DNA of 64,000 bases from Bacteriovorax sp. PP10 (lineage in GTDB: Bacteria; Bdellovibrionota; Bacteriovoracia; Bacteriovoracales; Bacteriovoracaceae), in NCBI RefSeq assembly GCF_035013165.1, contig NZ_JAYGJQ010000002.1, positions 1,426,001 through 1,490,000 of the forward strand, read 5' to 3'. This document shows positions 26,322 through 35,044 of this stretch, piece by piece. Numbering within the stretch: the first letter of the stretch is position 1; every line of letters begins with the position of its first letter. The notes below the pieces were generated by a model. The model had not been told where the DNA came from and made no database searches. It saw only the letters and a program-made list of their open reading frames with translations. A program made the position numbers and the translations under genes.

Positions 26322-27185
26322 ATGGGTATGAAAACACTTCTACTCATTATTGTTTCCTTATCATTTTTCAGCTGCTCAACGCCTCCCAAGGTGATGGAGT
26401 CGGGTGATCGAGAACCCGCAAGTTTTCAATCATGCCTTGAGGCCATGGGCCAGATCATGAACTACAAACCATTCTATGGCCCTGGAGCGAATGTTTTTTC
26501 CAAGGCAAAAAACTACGCTGAACTAGAAGCTCTTTATGGTGGAGAGAATTTAATCGAGATTCAACGAAGAATGTCGGACTCTGAAATCCTGGCCAACAAT
26601 GCAAACGTTAAAAAAATCGCCTTAGAGTCTTATGAGGTTCAAGCGATTCCAGGCAAGAACACAAAAGTCACAACGGCAGACACGAATGTTATTTATAATG
26701 CGACTTCAAATTCACAGGTTAATAAAAATCATTATTGTTATGATACAAAAGGCACGATTGGATTTTGTTTCGGTAGAGCAACGATCACTCACATGGAAGC
26801 TATCGTAAGAGACATTCATCCTGATTTAGTAAAAAAGATCTGGATAGCCGGCGACATGGGCGTGTGGGGTCACCACGTGGCCACAATGCTCTACACTGAA
26901 AAAGGCTGGATGGTTTTAGACACAAACATCGGACATGCTGTGCCGGTAGATTACTGGATCGAGTACTACATGCCTCAAAAGCAAAAAGGCGCCAAAGAGA
27001 TTATGGTTTTTATCACTCAGGCCGGACGTTTTGGCCCGTATGATAACCGTCCCTACAATGCGGTTGATTTATTCAATACCCAAAGTGAAGACTTCAATAA
27101 GGCCGCTGACTACTTCAATGGTTATTTCCACGACTATTTTAACAGTCTGGATAACGTAAGAAGTAAGCCTTTGTTCCAACAATAA
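26322..27185 (+). CDS. lipoprotein with papain-like/protein-glutaminase-like fold
   Basis: A 287-residue lipoprotein (lipobox FFSC, Cys18). The centre holds a Cys-His-Asp order typical of transglutaminase/papain-fold enzymes: GFCFGRA (Cys149), WGHHVATML (His184/185) and WMVLDTNIGH (Asp200), followed by PVDYW. The spacing and the conserved Asp before NIG are reminiscent of bacterial protein-glutaminases (protein deamidases). The assignment is from motif order only. It follows the propeller lipoprotein by 25 bases and may share its transcript. First ATG or the ATG two codons later could be used. Confidence 0.6.
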   Translation: MGMKTLLLIIVSLSFFSCSTPPKVMESGDREPASFQSCLEAMGQIMNYKPFYGPGANVFSKAKNYAELEALYGGENLIEIQRRMSDSEILANNANVKKIALESYEVQAIPGKNTKVTTADTNVIYNATSNSQVNKNHYCYDTKGTIGFCFGRATITHMEAIVRDIHPDLVKKIWIAGDMGVWGHHVATMLYTEKGWMVLDTNIGHAVPVDYWIEYYMPQKQKGAKEIMVFITQAGRFGPYDNRPYNAVDLFNTQSEDFNKAADYFNGYFHDYFNSLDNVRSKPLFQQ

Positions 27186-27192
27186 TGTCGTT

Positions 27193-27996
27193 TTATTTCT
27201 TTTTTACAATGTCACATAATGCCTGAATTCGTTCGGGCATTTTTTTGTAATTAAGTGTCGAAAGATAAATTTGTGACGACGGCAGTCCCGGAAACTCCTG
27301 AACTTTTAGCTGGTCTTCTTTTCTGATCAAATGATCAGGAACAACCGCGATACCCACATCATTTTTTACCAGAGAGATGATTGAAGAAAATGAATCCACC
27401 ATAACGATTGATTCACTCTTTGTTTTAGACAATTTAAACAAATGATCGTTATTAGAAAAAACAACCCATCTGCTTTCATTTAATTTTTTACGATTGATTT
27501 CATTCTTAGAAATAAGAACCAGTTTTTCTTCAAACAATTTTAGTGAAGTCACGAGTTCTGATTGAATGTTTTCCACACCGAAAATCACGTCGAATTTGCT
27601 TTCTTCGATTCCTGATTTTAATTCCGGCATATCTGCGACGTGAACAGTGACGTCACGTTTTTGATTTTTTAAATAATCAGTAAGCAGTGGTGTGAACCAG
27701 TTTTTAAGAAGTCCTTCAAGGATTCCGATTGAAAGTGGAAGCTGGTCTTCACGTTGAAAAATTTGAAGAGATGTTTTCTCAAAGCTTTGTGAAGCCTGAT
27801 AAAGCTCTTTTCCTTTTTCAGAGAGAATAACTTTCTTGCTTGATCTGATGATCAACTCTTCTTGAAGTGAGTCTTCCAGAAGTTTAATCTGGCGGCTGAC
27901 AGCTGATTGAGCAATATTTAATTCTTCGGCCGCTTTTGAGAAGCTTGAGTATTTGGCCGTTAACATGAAAGCTTTTAAGTAACGGAAGTCGAGCAT
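27193..27996 (-). CDS. LysR-family transcriptional regulator
   Basis: The 267-residue protein begins with a complete LysR helix-turn-helix (FSKAAEELNIAQSAVSRQIKLLE). A substrate-binding domain follows, with the usual late VPDHLI segment. It sits one base after the degenerate A-type Fe-S protein gene on the same strand, so the two are cotranscribed. It does not have the typical divergent target gene. Its effector is unknown. Confidence 0.9.
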   Translation of the reverse strand: MLDFRYLKAFMLTAKYSSFSKAAEELNIAQSAVSRQIKLLEDSLQEELIIRSSKKVILSEKGKELYQASQSFEKTSLQIFQREDQLPLSIGILEGLLKNWFTPLLTDYLKNQKRDVTVHVADMPELKSGIEESKFDVIFGVENIQSELVTSLKLFEEKLVLISKNEINRKKLNESRWVVFSNNDHLFKLSKTKSESIVMVDSFSSIISLVKNDVGIAVVPDHLIRKEDQLKVQEFPGLPSSQIYLSTLNYKKMPERIQALCDIVKKK

Positions 27997-27997
27997 C

Positions 27998-28417
27998 TTA
28001 GATTCCTTCTTTTACAGGTGGCGTTTTTTCAGGATTTGCTCTCCAGAATTTTCCTTTAAATTCAGACTGTGAGTGATTTGTAATAACAAACCCTTCAGCA
28101 TCCTGATTAAAATCCTGAATGAAATCTACAGAAGCTTCCTGTAAATAGAAGGCAGCAAATGGATCGATGACGACAAAAATATCGTCTTCAGTATTTGCGA
28201 TACGAACTTGAAAATCTTCATCTTGAAGGTCAGTAAAACCTGCTGCGTATGTAAAACCTTCGCAGCCTTTTCCACTAACTACGATACGAAAATATTTACC
28301 CGCCAAGGTAAAGTCATTATCGATAATTAGCTTCAATTGAGAAAGGGCGCGTTCAGTAAACATGATCACAGGTGGTAAAACCAGGTCTTTGTTAACGGTA
28401 TTTTGTTTAAAGGCCAT
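27998..28417 (-). CDS. A-type Fe-S carrier-like (HesB/IscA fold), cysteines lost
   Basis: This 139-residue protein follows the HesB/IscA/ErpA pattern: FTERALSQLKLII, YFRIVVSGKGCEGFTYAAGF, IDPFAAFYLQEASVDFIQDF and a C-terminal FVITNHSQ segment. Functional A-type carriers use three cysteines (one in GGCxG, two in a C-terminal CGC). Only the first remains (Cys52); the CGC is replaced by EFKGKFW. It is therefore unlikely to hold a cluster in the usual way. It is operonic with a LysR gene and divergent from the M61 peptidase gene. Confidence 0.8.
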   Translation of the reverse strand: MAFKQNTVNKDLVLPPVIMFTERALSQLKLIIDNDFTLAGKYFRIVVSGKGCEGFTYAAGFTDLQDEDFQVRIANTEDDIFVVIDPFAAFYLQEASVDFIQDFNQDAEGFVITNHSQSEFKGKFWRANPEKTPPVKEGI

Positions 28418-28518
28418 GTGAAAATCCCATGCGGAAGTATGTCGTTAGTGTTATTGTTGATGAGTCCAAGTACTATCCAACCAAAAAAGAATTTACAAGT
28501 CAAAAAAGGAATTATTTT

Positions 28519-30255
28519 ATGAAACTGACATATAAATTAATTATCGAAACACCTTCGACGCACCAAGTTCGTGTCATCATTACCGGAAAAAAAGAAAGTT
28601 CAGAAAACGTTTTAGATTTTTTTCTACCGCGTTGGTCTCCAGGATCTTATTTAATGCGCGAGTATTCTCGTCATTTATCTAATATTGTTGCGACGACTGC
28701 TACAGGAGAGAGACTCTTTCTTGAACAAACAGATATTTCAACATTTCATATTGACTGGAAAAAGAGTGAGCTAAAAAATTCCAATAAGGATGCTGATTTC
28801 TTTACAATTTCTTACAACGTTTTTTGCCATGAGCTAACTGTCCGTACATCACACGTTGATGATTCACATGCATTCTTACATCTTCCAACATTGCTAATGG
28901 GAGTGCAAGGAATTGACATTGTTAACCCAACTATTGAATTAGCTTTTCCTGCATCATGGTCAAAAGTGACGACTGGATTAAAAGATATTTCTGAAAAAAG
29001 AGAAGTGTTTTTATATGAAGCTAAAAACTACGACGACCTGATTGATTCACCGATTGAAATTGGTTGTCAGGAAACTGATGGTTTCGCTATCGATGGAATT
29101 CCACACGATGTCGTATTCTACGGAGCTCAATTACCACACAAAGAAAATATTAAAGAAGATACGAAAAAAATCGTCGATCATATTGCAAAGTTCATGGGTG
29201 GATTTCCTTATGAAAAATACTCATTCATCACGCACTTTGTGCCAGGACTTTACGGCGGATTAGAACACCACAATTCAACGGCCCTACAATTTTGCCCGAC
29301 ACAAATTACAAACCGCAAAGGTTACATCAATTACCTGGCGTTAGTTTCACACGAATACTTCCACACATGGAACGTAAAACGTATCCGCCCGTTCGAGCTT
29401 GGACCGTTTAATTATTTAAGAGAGGCGACATCTAAACTTCTGTGGCTTGCTGAAGGATTAACTTCTTTAATGGATGAATTATTTATCTATAGAGCAGGGA
29501 TGATTACTCTTGAAGAATACTTAGAAATGCAAAGAGATAACTTAAACCGTTATTACTCAGTACCGGGAAGAAAATTTCATTCACTAGATGATTCATCTTT
29601 TAATTCATGGATTAAATTATACCGTCCGGATGAAAACACAAATAACTCAAGCATCAGTTACTACTTAAAAGGTGGAATTGTTTTCTTTGCTTTAAATATT
29701 TTACTGGCAAAGAAAAACAAAAGTATCAACGACGTTTTAAGTGCTCTTTGGAGTGACTACCAGGCCAATCCTGGACGCGGTGTAAATGGTGAGCAGGTTT
29801 ATAAAATTATAGAAGATGTTGGTGGAGCTGAAATCCGTGAAAAATTCGAAGTGATGACTTCAACGACTGAAGAGTTGGATCTTGAATCGATCTGTCTTGA
29901 GGCCGGATTAAAACTAGAGTGGGACAATTCAGACGTTCCTTGGTTAGGTCTGGATGTTGAGCATAGTGGAGACCGCGTGATTGTCCGCACTGTTATTTTA
30001 GATGGGCCTGCCTATAAAGCGGGAATCAATGCAGGGGATGAGATCATCGCTGTTAATGGAATGCGTATTCTAAAAGACCGCTACTCTGAATTTGCAAAAT
30101 TTATGAGAGTCAATGAGACATACACAGTAACGATTTCAAGACTAGCGTCGCTTGCGACTGTGAACTTAAATGTAGGTGTAACTCCAGCGAAAATTCGCGC
30201 TATTTCAGTGGTGAATAAAGATCTTGCCGTAAAAGTATTAAATCCTTCAAAGTAA
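28519..30255 (+). CDS. M61-family (glycyl) aminopeptidase with PDZ domain
   Basis: A 578-residue metallopeptidase. The N-terminal domain has the PRWSPGSYLMREYSRH signature of M61 peptidases. The zinc motif is SHEYFHTW (His278, Glu279, His282), followed by the third-ligand region WLAEGLTS. A PDZ domain occupies about residues 470-560. No signal peptide is present, so it is probably cytoplasmic. ATG 28519 is preceded by AAGGAATTATTTT. An upstream in-frame ATG at 28429 adds 30 unlikely residues without a ribosome site. A UUCG hairpin follows the stop. Confidence 0.9.
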   Translation: MKLTYKLIIETPSTHQVRVIITGKKESSENVLDFFLPRWSPGSYLMREYSRHLSNIVATTATGERLFLEQTDISTFHIDWKKSELKNSNKDADFFTISYNVFCHELTVRTSHVDDSHAFLHLPTLLMGVQGIDIVNPTIELAFPASWSKVTTGLKDISEKREVFLYEAKNYDDLIDSPIEIGCQETDGFAIDGIPHDVVFYGAQLPHKENIKEDTKKIVDHIAKFMGGFPYEKYSFITHFVPGLYGGLEHHNSTALQFCPTQITNRKGYINYLALVSHEYFHTWNVKRIRPFELGPFNYLREATSKLLWLAEGLTSLMDELFIYRAGMITLEEYLEMQRDNLNRYYSVPGRKFHSLDDSSFNSWIKLYRPDENTNNSSISYYLKGGIVFFALNILLAKKNKSINDVLSALWSDYQANPGRGVNGEQVYKIIEDVGGAEIREKFEVMTSTTEELDLESICLEAGLKLEWDNSDVPWLGLDVEHSGDRVIVRTVILDGPAYKAGINAGDEIIAVNGMRILKDRYSEFAKFMRVNETYTVTISRLASLATVNLNVGVTPAKIRAISVVNKDLAVKVLNPSK

Positions 30256-30261
30256 AAAAGT

Positions 30262-30286
30262 AAGGCGCCTTCGGGCGCCTTTTTTA
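30262..30286. terminator. bidirectional terminator with TTCG loop
   Basis: An 8-bp GC-rich stem (30262-30269 with 30274-30281) closes a TTCG tetraloop and runs into a T tract. On the other strand the A-rich bases before it give a T tract too. It separates the M61 gene from the converging LysR gene, whose stop lies at 30288. Confidence 0.9.
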
Positions 30287-30287
30287 T

Positions 30288-31151
30288 TTATGAGATCTTT
30301 GAATAACTTTCCTGAATAAACTGACAGATAGAAGTCGATAGTTTTTTTGAGTCTGTACGCCTTCTAAGCCACCATACACACATTTTCCTATCCATTTCGA
30401 TCTCACGCTCCACTTCGACGATTTGTTTGCTCTTGATCAAATCAAGCACCAGAATTTTTGGAACAATACTCCAGCCAATTTCGTGCAAAACGGCCGAGCG
30501 GTTGGCAATTAAATTATTCACAGTAAGGGCCGTGACTTTTCCCAATGCAGCTGCATCGAGATGAAAGATATCAGGATTAATTTTATCGTGTCTGACAAAA
30601 GGTTTTTTTAACAGTTCATCAAAACTTAATTTGTGTCCTTTAGATTTCCAACTAGCAGGTGCAACAACGGCCCACTCTTCTTTAAAGAGTGACCGGTGAG
30701 CAATCGCCGGGTCTTCAGGAGGATGGCAAACAATAACGAAATCGCATGCCCCTTCAGTTAAGTGAGTCTCAAAATTTTTATCAGGAGTCGTGAGCTGAAA
30801 ATTAATATTAGGGCCAAGCTTCTTTTTTAAGTCCGATAAGTTGGGAATAAGAAACTCTTCAGCAAGCCACATAGTCGAAGCAATGCGTACCGAAGTATTT
30901 CCAACCAGCACTTTTTTTTGAGTGGCGATACTTTCTTCCAGCCATCCCACTAAATTAGAGCCAGCTTCTGTGAGTCCCCATTTGCCTTTAATCTTTTGAA
31001 GCAGTCCATGCTCTTCAGATATGCGCTGGGTTTTTCTCTGCAATCCGGCCGGATCACAATTAAGTAGTCTGGCAGCTTCACGCAGGGAAGTCGCGTCTTT
31101 ATAGGCGCGGAGAATAAGACAGTCATCGGGAGAAATAATAAATTGTTCCAT
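30288..31151 (-). CDS. LysR-type regulator
   Basis: A 287-residue regulator with an N-terminal HTH (SLREAARLLNCDPAGLQRKTQRI) and a LysR-type effector domain starting near VRIASTMWLAEEF. The HTH is somewhat divergent from the consensus. The gene is divergent from the exported HExxH protein at 31251. The intervening DNA carries a dyad repeat that looks like its operator, one half-repeat of which overlaps its own start codon, so autoregulation is likely. Effector unknown. Confidence 0.85.
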   Translation of the reverse strand: MEQFIISPDDCLILRAYKDATSLREAARLLNCDPAGLQRKTQRISEEHGLLQKIKGKWGLTEAGSNLVGWLEESIATQKKVLVGNTSVRIASTMWLAEEFLIPNLSDLKKKLGPNINFQLTTPDKNFETHLTEGACDFVIVCHPPEDPAIAHRSLFKEEWAVVAPASWKSKGHKLSFDELLKKPFVRHDKINPDIFHLDAAALGKVTALTVNNLIANRSAVLHEIGWSIVPKILVLDLIKSKQIVEVEREIEMDRKMCVWWLRRRTDSKKLSTSICQFIQESYSKIS

Positions 31152-31191
31152 GTTGATATTTATCCATCTTAATGTTGATATTCGTCAACAT
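31150..31191. promoter_or_regulatory. candidate LysR-type operator
   Basis: The 11-mer ATGTTGATATT occurs twice, at 31150 and 31172, exactly 22 bases (about two helical turns) apart. The second copy is half of a perfect dyad, ATGTTGA-N6-TCAACAT (31172-31191), of the T-N11-A type bound by LysR proteins. It lies between the LysR gene and the divergent HExxH gene. Confidence 0.65.
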
Positions 31192-31250
31192 ACATTTTTT
31201 GTCATTTGCGGGATGTTCAATGGACTTGTATTCCCAATAGGAGAGGATGT

Positions 31251-32096
31251 ATGAAATTTCTAGTAATTATGGCCTTGGTAATGACTCAAAATTTAATGGC
31301 CGAAACTTTTAATCCTAAGTATTTTGCCAACGAAGCAGTTCAGAGACTGGCACCAGAGGCCTTTGCGCTTCGGCCGGAAGCTGCAGCTTTTCATTCGGTC
31401 TCTGGGAAAATCTCTCTTAAAGAAAGACAGGCACTCATTAAACTTATTAATGAAAATCCAGAATTAAAAGCGGAAATTGTGAATTTTAAAAATTTGGATT
31501 GGGAGAAAAAAGAAAAAGTGTTAAAGACGGTCTTTGCTCTTGAAGTGAAAGCGCTAAAGATTCAGGCCCCGATTTTAATCATCGATTCGAAACGTATCAA
31601 AGGCGAAGCGTACTTTGACTTTGATATTCATAACCCCACTCCAGGAACTGTTATTATCAATCCTGAGGCGATTGCCAAAGATTCTAATCCCTATACGGCA
31701 CTACTATTGTTAGTACACGAAACAAGGCATTCTGCTCAGTTTCAATTGGCCTTCATGTCTGACAATTCGGATAACCCGATGGCCAAATCCTATAAAGCGG
31801 CCTTCATTGCTCAGAAAGAACACGCTACCGAAATTGTTTCGTTCTGCGACTTCTTAACACTCATTAATGAGTATGAAGCGTTTCAGTTTGGAAACTACGT
31901 TATTTCTTCTTTAGTGAGCGGAGATGTCGACACATTAGGAATGGGAACTTATGCCAGCCAATTCAATCAAGATTTCACATTGAAAATTGATTTAGGGAAA
32001 CTTTTTAAGGACTATGAAGGTGGGGAAAATAAAGAAACGATTCTTAACACTTTTAATGGTTTAGAGAAGGCCCAGTATGACATTCTTATAAAGTAA
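31251..32096 (+). CDS. exported putative zinc metallopeptidase (HExxH)
   Basis: A 281-residue protein with a signal peptide (MKFLVIMALVMTQNLMA). The motif LLVHETRHSAQF (His156, Glu157, His160) matches HExxH metallopeptidases. A downstream acidic residue in the KEHATEIVSF or INEYEAF segments could be the third ligand. The family is not recognised. The start is ATG 31251, with AGGAG upstream; a further upstream ATG lacks a ribosome site. Divergent from a LysR gene across a dyad operator, so it is a likely target of that regulator. Confidence 0.75.
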   Translation: MKFLVIMALVMTQNLMAETFNPKYFANEAVQRLAPEAFALRPEAAAFHSVSGKISLKERQALIKLINENPELKAEIVNFKNLDWEKKEKVLKTVFALEVKALKIQAPILIIDSKRIKGEAYFDFDIHNPTPGTVIINPEAIAKDSNPYTALLLLVHETRHSAQFQLAFMSDNSDNPMAKSYKAAFIAQKEHATEIVSFCDFLTLINEYEAFQFGNYVISSLVSGDVDTLGMGTYASQFNQDFTLKIDLGKLFKDYEGGENKETILNTFNGLEKAQYDILIK

Positions 32097-32200
32097 AAAG
32101 ACCTTTTTCGAAGCGTCGTTTTGCCTCTTTTGACTTGCTGAGTTTAACATTTTTTGGCATAACAAGTTTTACAAACCAATTTTGTCAGGAATTCAAACTA

Positions 32201-32287
32201 ATGCTACCAGAAGAAATGCAAGCGACGCTCGGAACTTTAATTCTCTTCATCGCGATGATTACTATGATGTGCCTGAGAACTCTCTAA
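32201..32287 (+). CDS. possible 28-residue membrane peptide
   Basis: ATG 32201 is preceded by AGGA ten bases upstream and opens a 28-codon frame. The peptide has a short acidic N-terminus and a hydrophobic stretch (TLGTLILFIAMITMM), then an Arg near the end. That is the form of single-span small membrane proteins. It lies in the 290-base space before the type III glutamine synthetase gene. Support is ribosome site plus composition only. Confidence 0.4.
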   Translation: MLPEEMQATLGTLILFIAMITMMCLRTL

Positions 32288-32386
32288 TCTCTTTAGAAAA
32301 AATTACGACAAATTATCTTTATCAAGCAGCAGTTTAACTTTACAATCTCTTCGTGCCAAAAATTTATGGTAGTTAGGGGAGAATGT

Positions 32387-34591
32387 ATGACAATGACTGA
32401 TCTCAAAGAATCTGTATCGAGTTTACGTAACCGCGCGACTAGTAGAAATCCAAGAAAATTCACTGTTCCTCTGGACAACATGGGACAAACAAAACGTGTA
32501 AGTGAATACTACGGCGAACTTACGTTTGATTTCAAAACGTCAGAAGATATTTCTGATACGACAAAAAGAGAAATCATTAAAGCACTTGATGAAGGTCGCG
32601 GGATTAAAAAAGAACACGCTGAAGCCGTGGCCAAAGCTGTTACTGATTGGGCCGTTTCAAACGGGGCCACACATTTTTGCCACTGGTTCCAGCCATTAAC
32701 TGGTGGAACAGCAGAAAAGCACGATGCCTTTTTCTCTTTCAATAAAGAAGGAAAAGCAATCGAGCGTTTATCAGCTTCTCAACTTATGCAAGGTGAGCCT
32801 GATGCTTCTTCATTTCCAAATGGTGGATCACGTTCAACTTTCGAAGCACGCGGATATACAACTTGGGATTTAACTTCCCCAATGTTTTTAATTGAAACAG
32901 TTAACGGAAGAACTCTCTACATTCCAACTGCTTTCGTTTCATACTTAGGCGAGTCGCTAGATATTAAAACTCCTCTTTTAAAATCTATTTCGGCACTAGG
33001 CCCTGCTGCTACAAAATTTTTAAAACTTGCTGGTCACACTCAGTCTTCATCAGTGCACGTTACGTGTGGTGCTGAACAAGAGTACTTTTTAATTGATAAA
33101 GCTTTTTACTATGCAAGACCTGACCTTGTTATGACTGGTAGAACTCTTTTTGGAGCTCTAACAACTCGTAACCAACAGTTAGAAGATCACTACTTCGGTC
33201 TGGTTCCTGATCGTGTTCTTGCTTTCATGCAAGAGTTTGACTACGAACTTCACCGCTTAGGAATTCCTTCTAAAACTCGTCACAACGAAGTTGCTCCAGG
33301 GCAATTTGAAATGGCGCCAATTTTTACAGAAGCTAACGTTGCTTCAGACAACAATCAAATCGTTATGACTACGATGAGAAGAATTGCTGAAAAACACGAC
33401 ATGATGGTTCTTCTTCATGAGAAACCATTTGCAGGAATCAACGGTTCTGGTAAACACGTAAACTGGTCAATGAGTGATGACACTGGATTAAATCTTTTAG
33501 AGCCAGGGTCAGAGCCACAATCAAACCTACGTTTCCTTGCAACGGTTGCTATCATTGTTGAAGCACTTCATAGATATGCAAACCCTCTAAGAATGGCGAT
33601 CTCTGGAGCAGGTAACGATCACCGCTTAGGAGCTAACGAAGCCCCTCCAAGCATCATCTCTGCTTACCTTGGAGATACAATTGATAAAATTTTCCATGCC
33701 ATCATGGAAGACAAGTCTTTCGAGCCAACATCAAACAACGTTCTTAATCTTGGAACTAATCAATTAGCGCACCTTTTAAAAGATAACACTGATAGAAACA
33801 GAACTTCTCCATTTGCTTTCACTGGAAACAAATTTGAATTCCGTGCTGTTGGATCAAGCCATGCTATTGGTTTACCAATGACAATCTTAAACGCAGCTGT
33901 CACAGATATTTTTATTGAGGCCAACTCATTCCTTGAAACTGAACAAGGTAGAGGTCAAACTGTTGATCAATCTTTAATGAGCTTGATTAAAAAATTCATG
34001 ACGACTTCACAAAAAGCAGTCTTCAATGGTGACGGTTATTCGAAAGAATGGGTAGCTGAAGCAGCTCGTAGAGGACTACCAAATCTTCGTACGACACCAG
34101 AAGCTCTAAAGACGATGACAGACAAGAATGCTTATAGCTTCCTTGTTAGAAATGGAATCTTCCACGAATCAGAAATCGAAACTCGCTACAACATTCTTCT
34201 AGAGAGATACATCAAGATCAGAGAAATTGAATTTGAAACAATGATCGATATGATTCACCAATTCGTGATTCCGTCAGGACTTGAATACAAAACAATGCTG
34301 ACAAAAATTATTAAAGGGCAAAAAGAAATGGGAGTTCCTGCTTCAAATTTCGAAATGGACGCTTATAAAAAAGTATCCGCGAAAATTGATGAGGTCTATG
34401 TTCTTGCTGCTAATCTTTATAAAGAACTAGGTGAAGACCATTCTAATCACCAAAAGTACGCAGAGAAAATTGCGACTGAACTTATGACGACTGTAACAAC
34501 TATGGCCGGAATCTGTAATGAACTTGAAGACCTGATTCCTAATCAGTTCTATACACTTCCAAAGTACTACGACATGCTTTTCTTAAGATAA
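32387..34591 (+). CDS. glnN: glutamine synthetase type III
   Basis: A 734-residue enzyme that makes glutamine from glutamate and ammonia with ATP. Type III length (about 700-750) and signatures are clear: HFCHWFQPLTGGTAEKHDAF, CGAEQEYFLID, TRHNEVAPGQFEMAPIF, GINGSGKHVNWSM, and the late FEFRAVGSS active-site arginine region. Start at ATG 32387 with AGGGGAG upstream, not at the in-frame ATG seven codons earlier. No PII or amtB gene is adjacent. A UUCG terminator-like hairpin follows. Confidence 0.96.
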   Translation: MTMTDLKESVSSLRNRATSRNPRKFTVPLDNMGQTKRVSEYYGELTFDFKTSEDISDTTKREIIKALDEGRGIKKEHAEAVAKAVTDWAVSNGATHFCHWFQPLTGGTAEKHDAFFSFNKEGKAIERLSASQLMQGEPDASSFPNGGSRSTFEARGYTTWDLTSPMFLIETVNGRTLYIPTAFVSYLGESLDIKTPLLKSISALGPAATKFLKLAGHTQSSSVHVTCGAEQEYFLIDKAFYYARPDLVMTGRTLFGALTTRNQQLEDHYFGLVPDRVLAFMQEFDYELHRLGIPSKTRHNEVAPGQFEMAPIFTEANVASDNNQIVMTTMRRIAEKHDMMVLLHEKPFAGINGSGKHVNWSMSDDTGLNLLEPGSEPQSNLRFLATVAIIVEALHRYANPLRMAISGAGNDHRLGANEAPPSIISAYLGDTIDKIFHAIMEDKSFEPTSNNVLNLGTNQLAHLLKDNTDRNRTSPFAFTGNKFEFRAVGSSHAIGLPMTILNAAVTDIFIEANSFLETEQGRGQTVDQSLMSLIKKFMTTSQKAVFNGDGYSKEWVAEAARRGLPNLRTTPEALKTMTDKNAYSFLVRNGIFHESEIETRYNILLERYIKIREIEFETMIDMIHQFVIPSGLEYKTMLTKIIKGQKEMGVPASNFEMDAYKKVSAKIDEVYVLAANLYKELGEDHSNHQKYAEKIATELMTTVTTMAGICNELEDLIPNQFYTLPKYYDMLFLR

Positions 34592-34603
34592 TTTTTATTC
34601 TTC

Positions 34604-34632
34604 AAAGGCCGCCTTCGGGTGGCCTTTTTTAT
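34604..34632 (+). terminator. terminator with TTCG loop after glnN
   Basis: A 10-bp stem (34604-34613 with 34618-34627, one G-U) closes a TTCG loop and ends in a run of T. It lies 12 bases after the glnN stop and before the GFA gene. Confidence 0.88.
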
Positions 34633-34648
34633 TACGGGAGTTTTTACA

Positions 34649-34993
34649 ATGATTCATGCGGGTGGATGCCATTGCGGTAAGGTGAGATTTGAAGTTGATA
34701 TGGAACTAAACAAGGCGATGGCCTGCGACTGTACTATTTGTACAAAAAGAGGAAGCTTGCTTGCTTTCGTTCCAACAACAAAATTTAATGTTTTGTCTGG
34801 GGAAGAGGATTTAAAAGTTTATCTTTTTAATAAAAAAGTTATTGAGCATAAGTTTTGTACGACATGTGGGATTCTGCCATTTGGGTTGGGAGCTGCACCG
34901 GATGGGACGAAGATGGCCGCGATTAATGTGAGATGCCTGGATGGTTTCACGATGGATCAGGTGACGGTTTTTAATCATAAGCACGATCACTAG
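34649..34993 (+). CDS. GFA-family zinc protein
   Basis: A 114-residue protein of the GFA (glutathione-dependent formaldehyde-activating enzyme/CENP-V) fold. The zinc-binding cysteines are in place: GGCHCGKVRFE, CDCTICTKRG, and FCTTCGILPFG. Many members have no proven reaction, so the specific activity is unknown. GGGAG lies nine bases before ATG 34649; an in-frame GTG at 34619 sits within the upstream terminator stem and is rejected. It converges on the prolyl oligopeptidase gene. Confidence 0.88.
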   Translation: MIHAGGCHCGKVRFEVDMELNKAMACDCTICTKRGSLLAFVPTTKFNVLSGEEDLKVYLFNKKVIEHKFCTTCGILPFGLGAAPDGTKMAAINVRCLDGFTMDQVTVFNHKHDH

Positions 34994-34998
34994 TCATA

Positions 34999-35034
34999 AC
35001 TTCTACATAACTTAAATTTGAGTTATGTAGAAGT
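34999..35034. terminator. AT-rich bidirectional hairpin
   Basis: A perfect 14-bp inverted repeat (34999-35012 with 35021-35034, 8-base loop) lies between the stops of the converging GFA and prolyl oligopeptidase genes. The stem is AT-rich, and no long T tract follows directly. It may act as a weak terminator or as an mRNA 3'-end stabiliser. Confidence 0.65.
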
Positions 35035-35044
35035 ATCATGTTGT

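Noticed and set aside
28429-28518. N-terminal extension of the M61 peptidase
   Set aside because: There is no ribosome site for the upstream ATG, whereas AAGGA precedes the ATG at 28519, where family similarity starts.
32150-32170. Sigma-54 promoter (TGGCAT-like) before glnN
   Set aside because: A TGGCAT is present, but the -12 TTGC element is missing at the required spacing.
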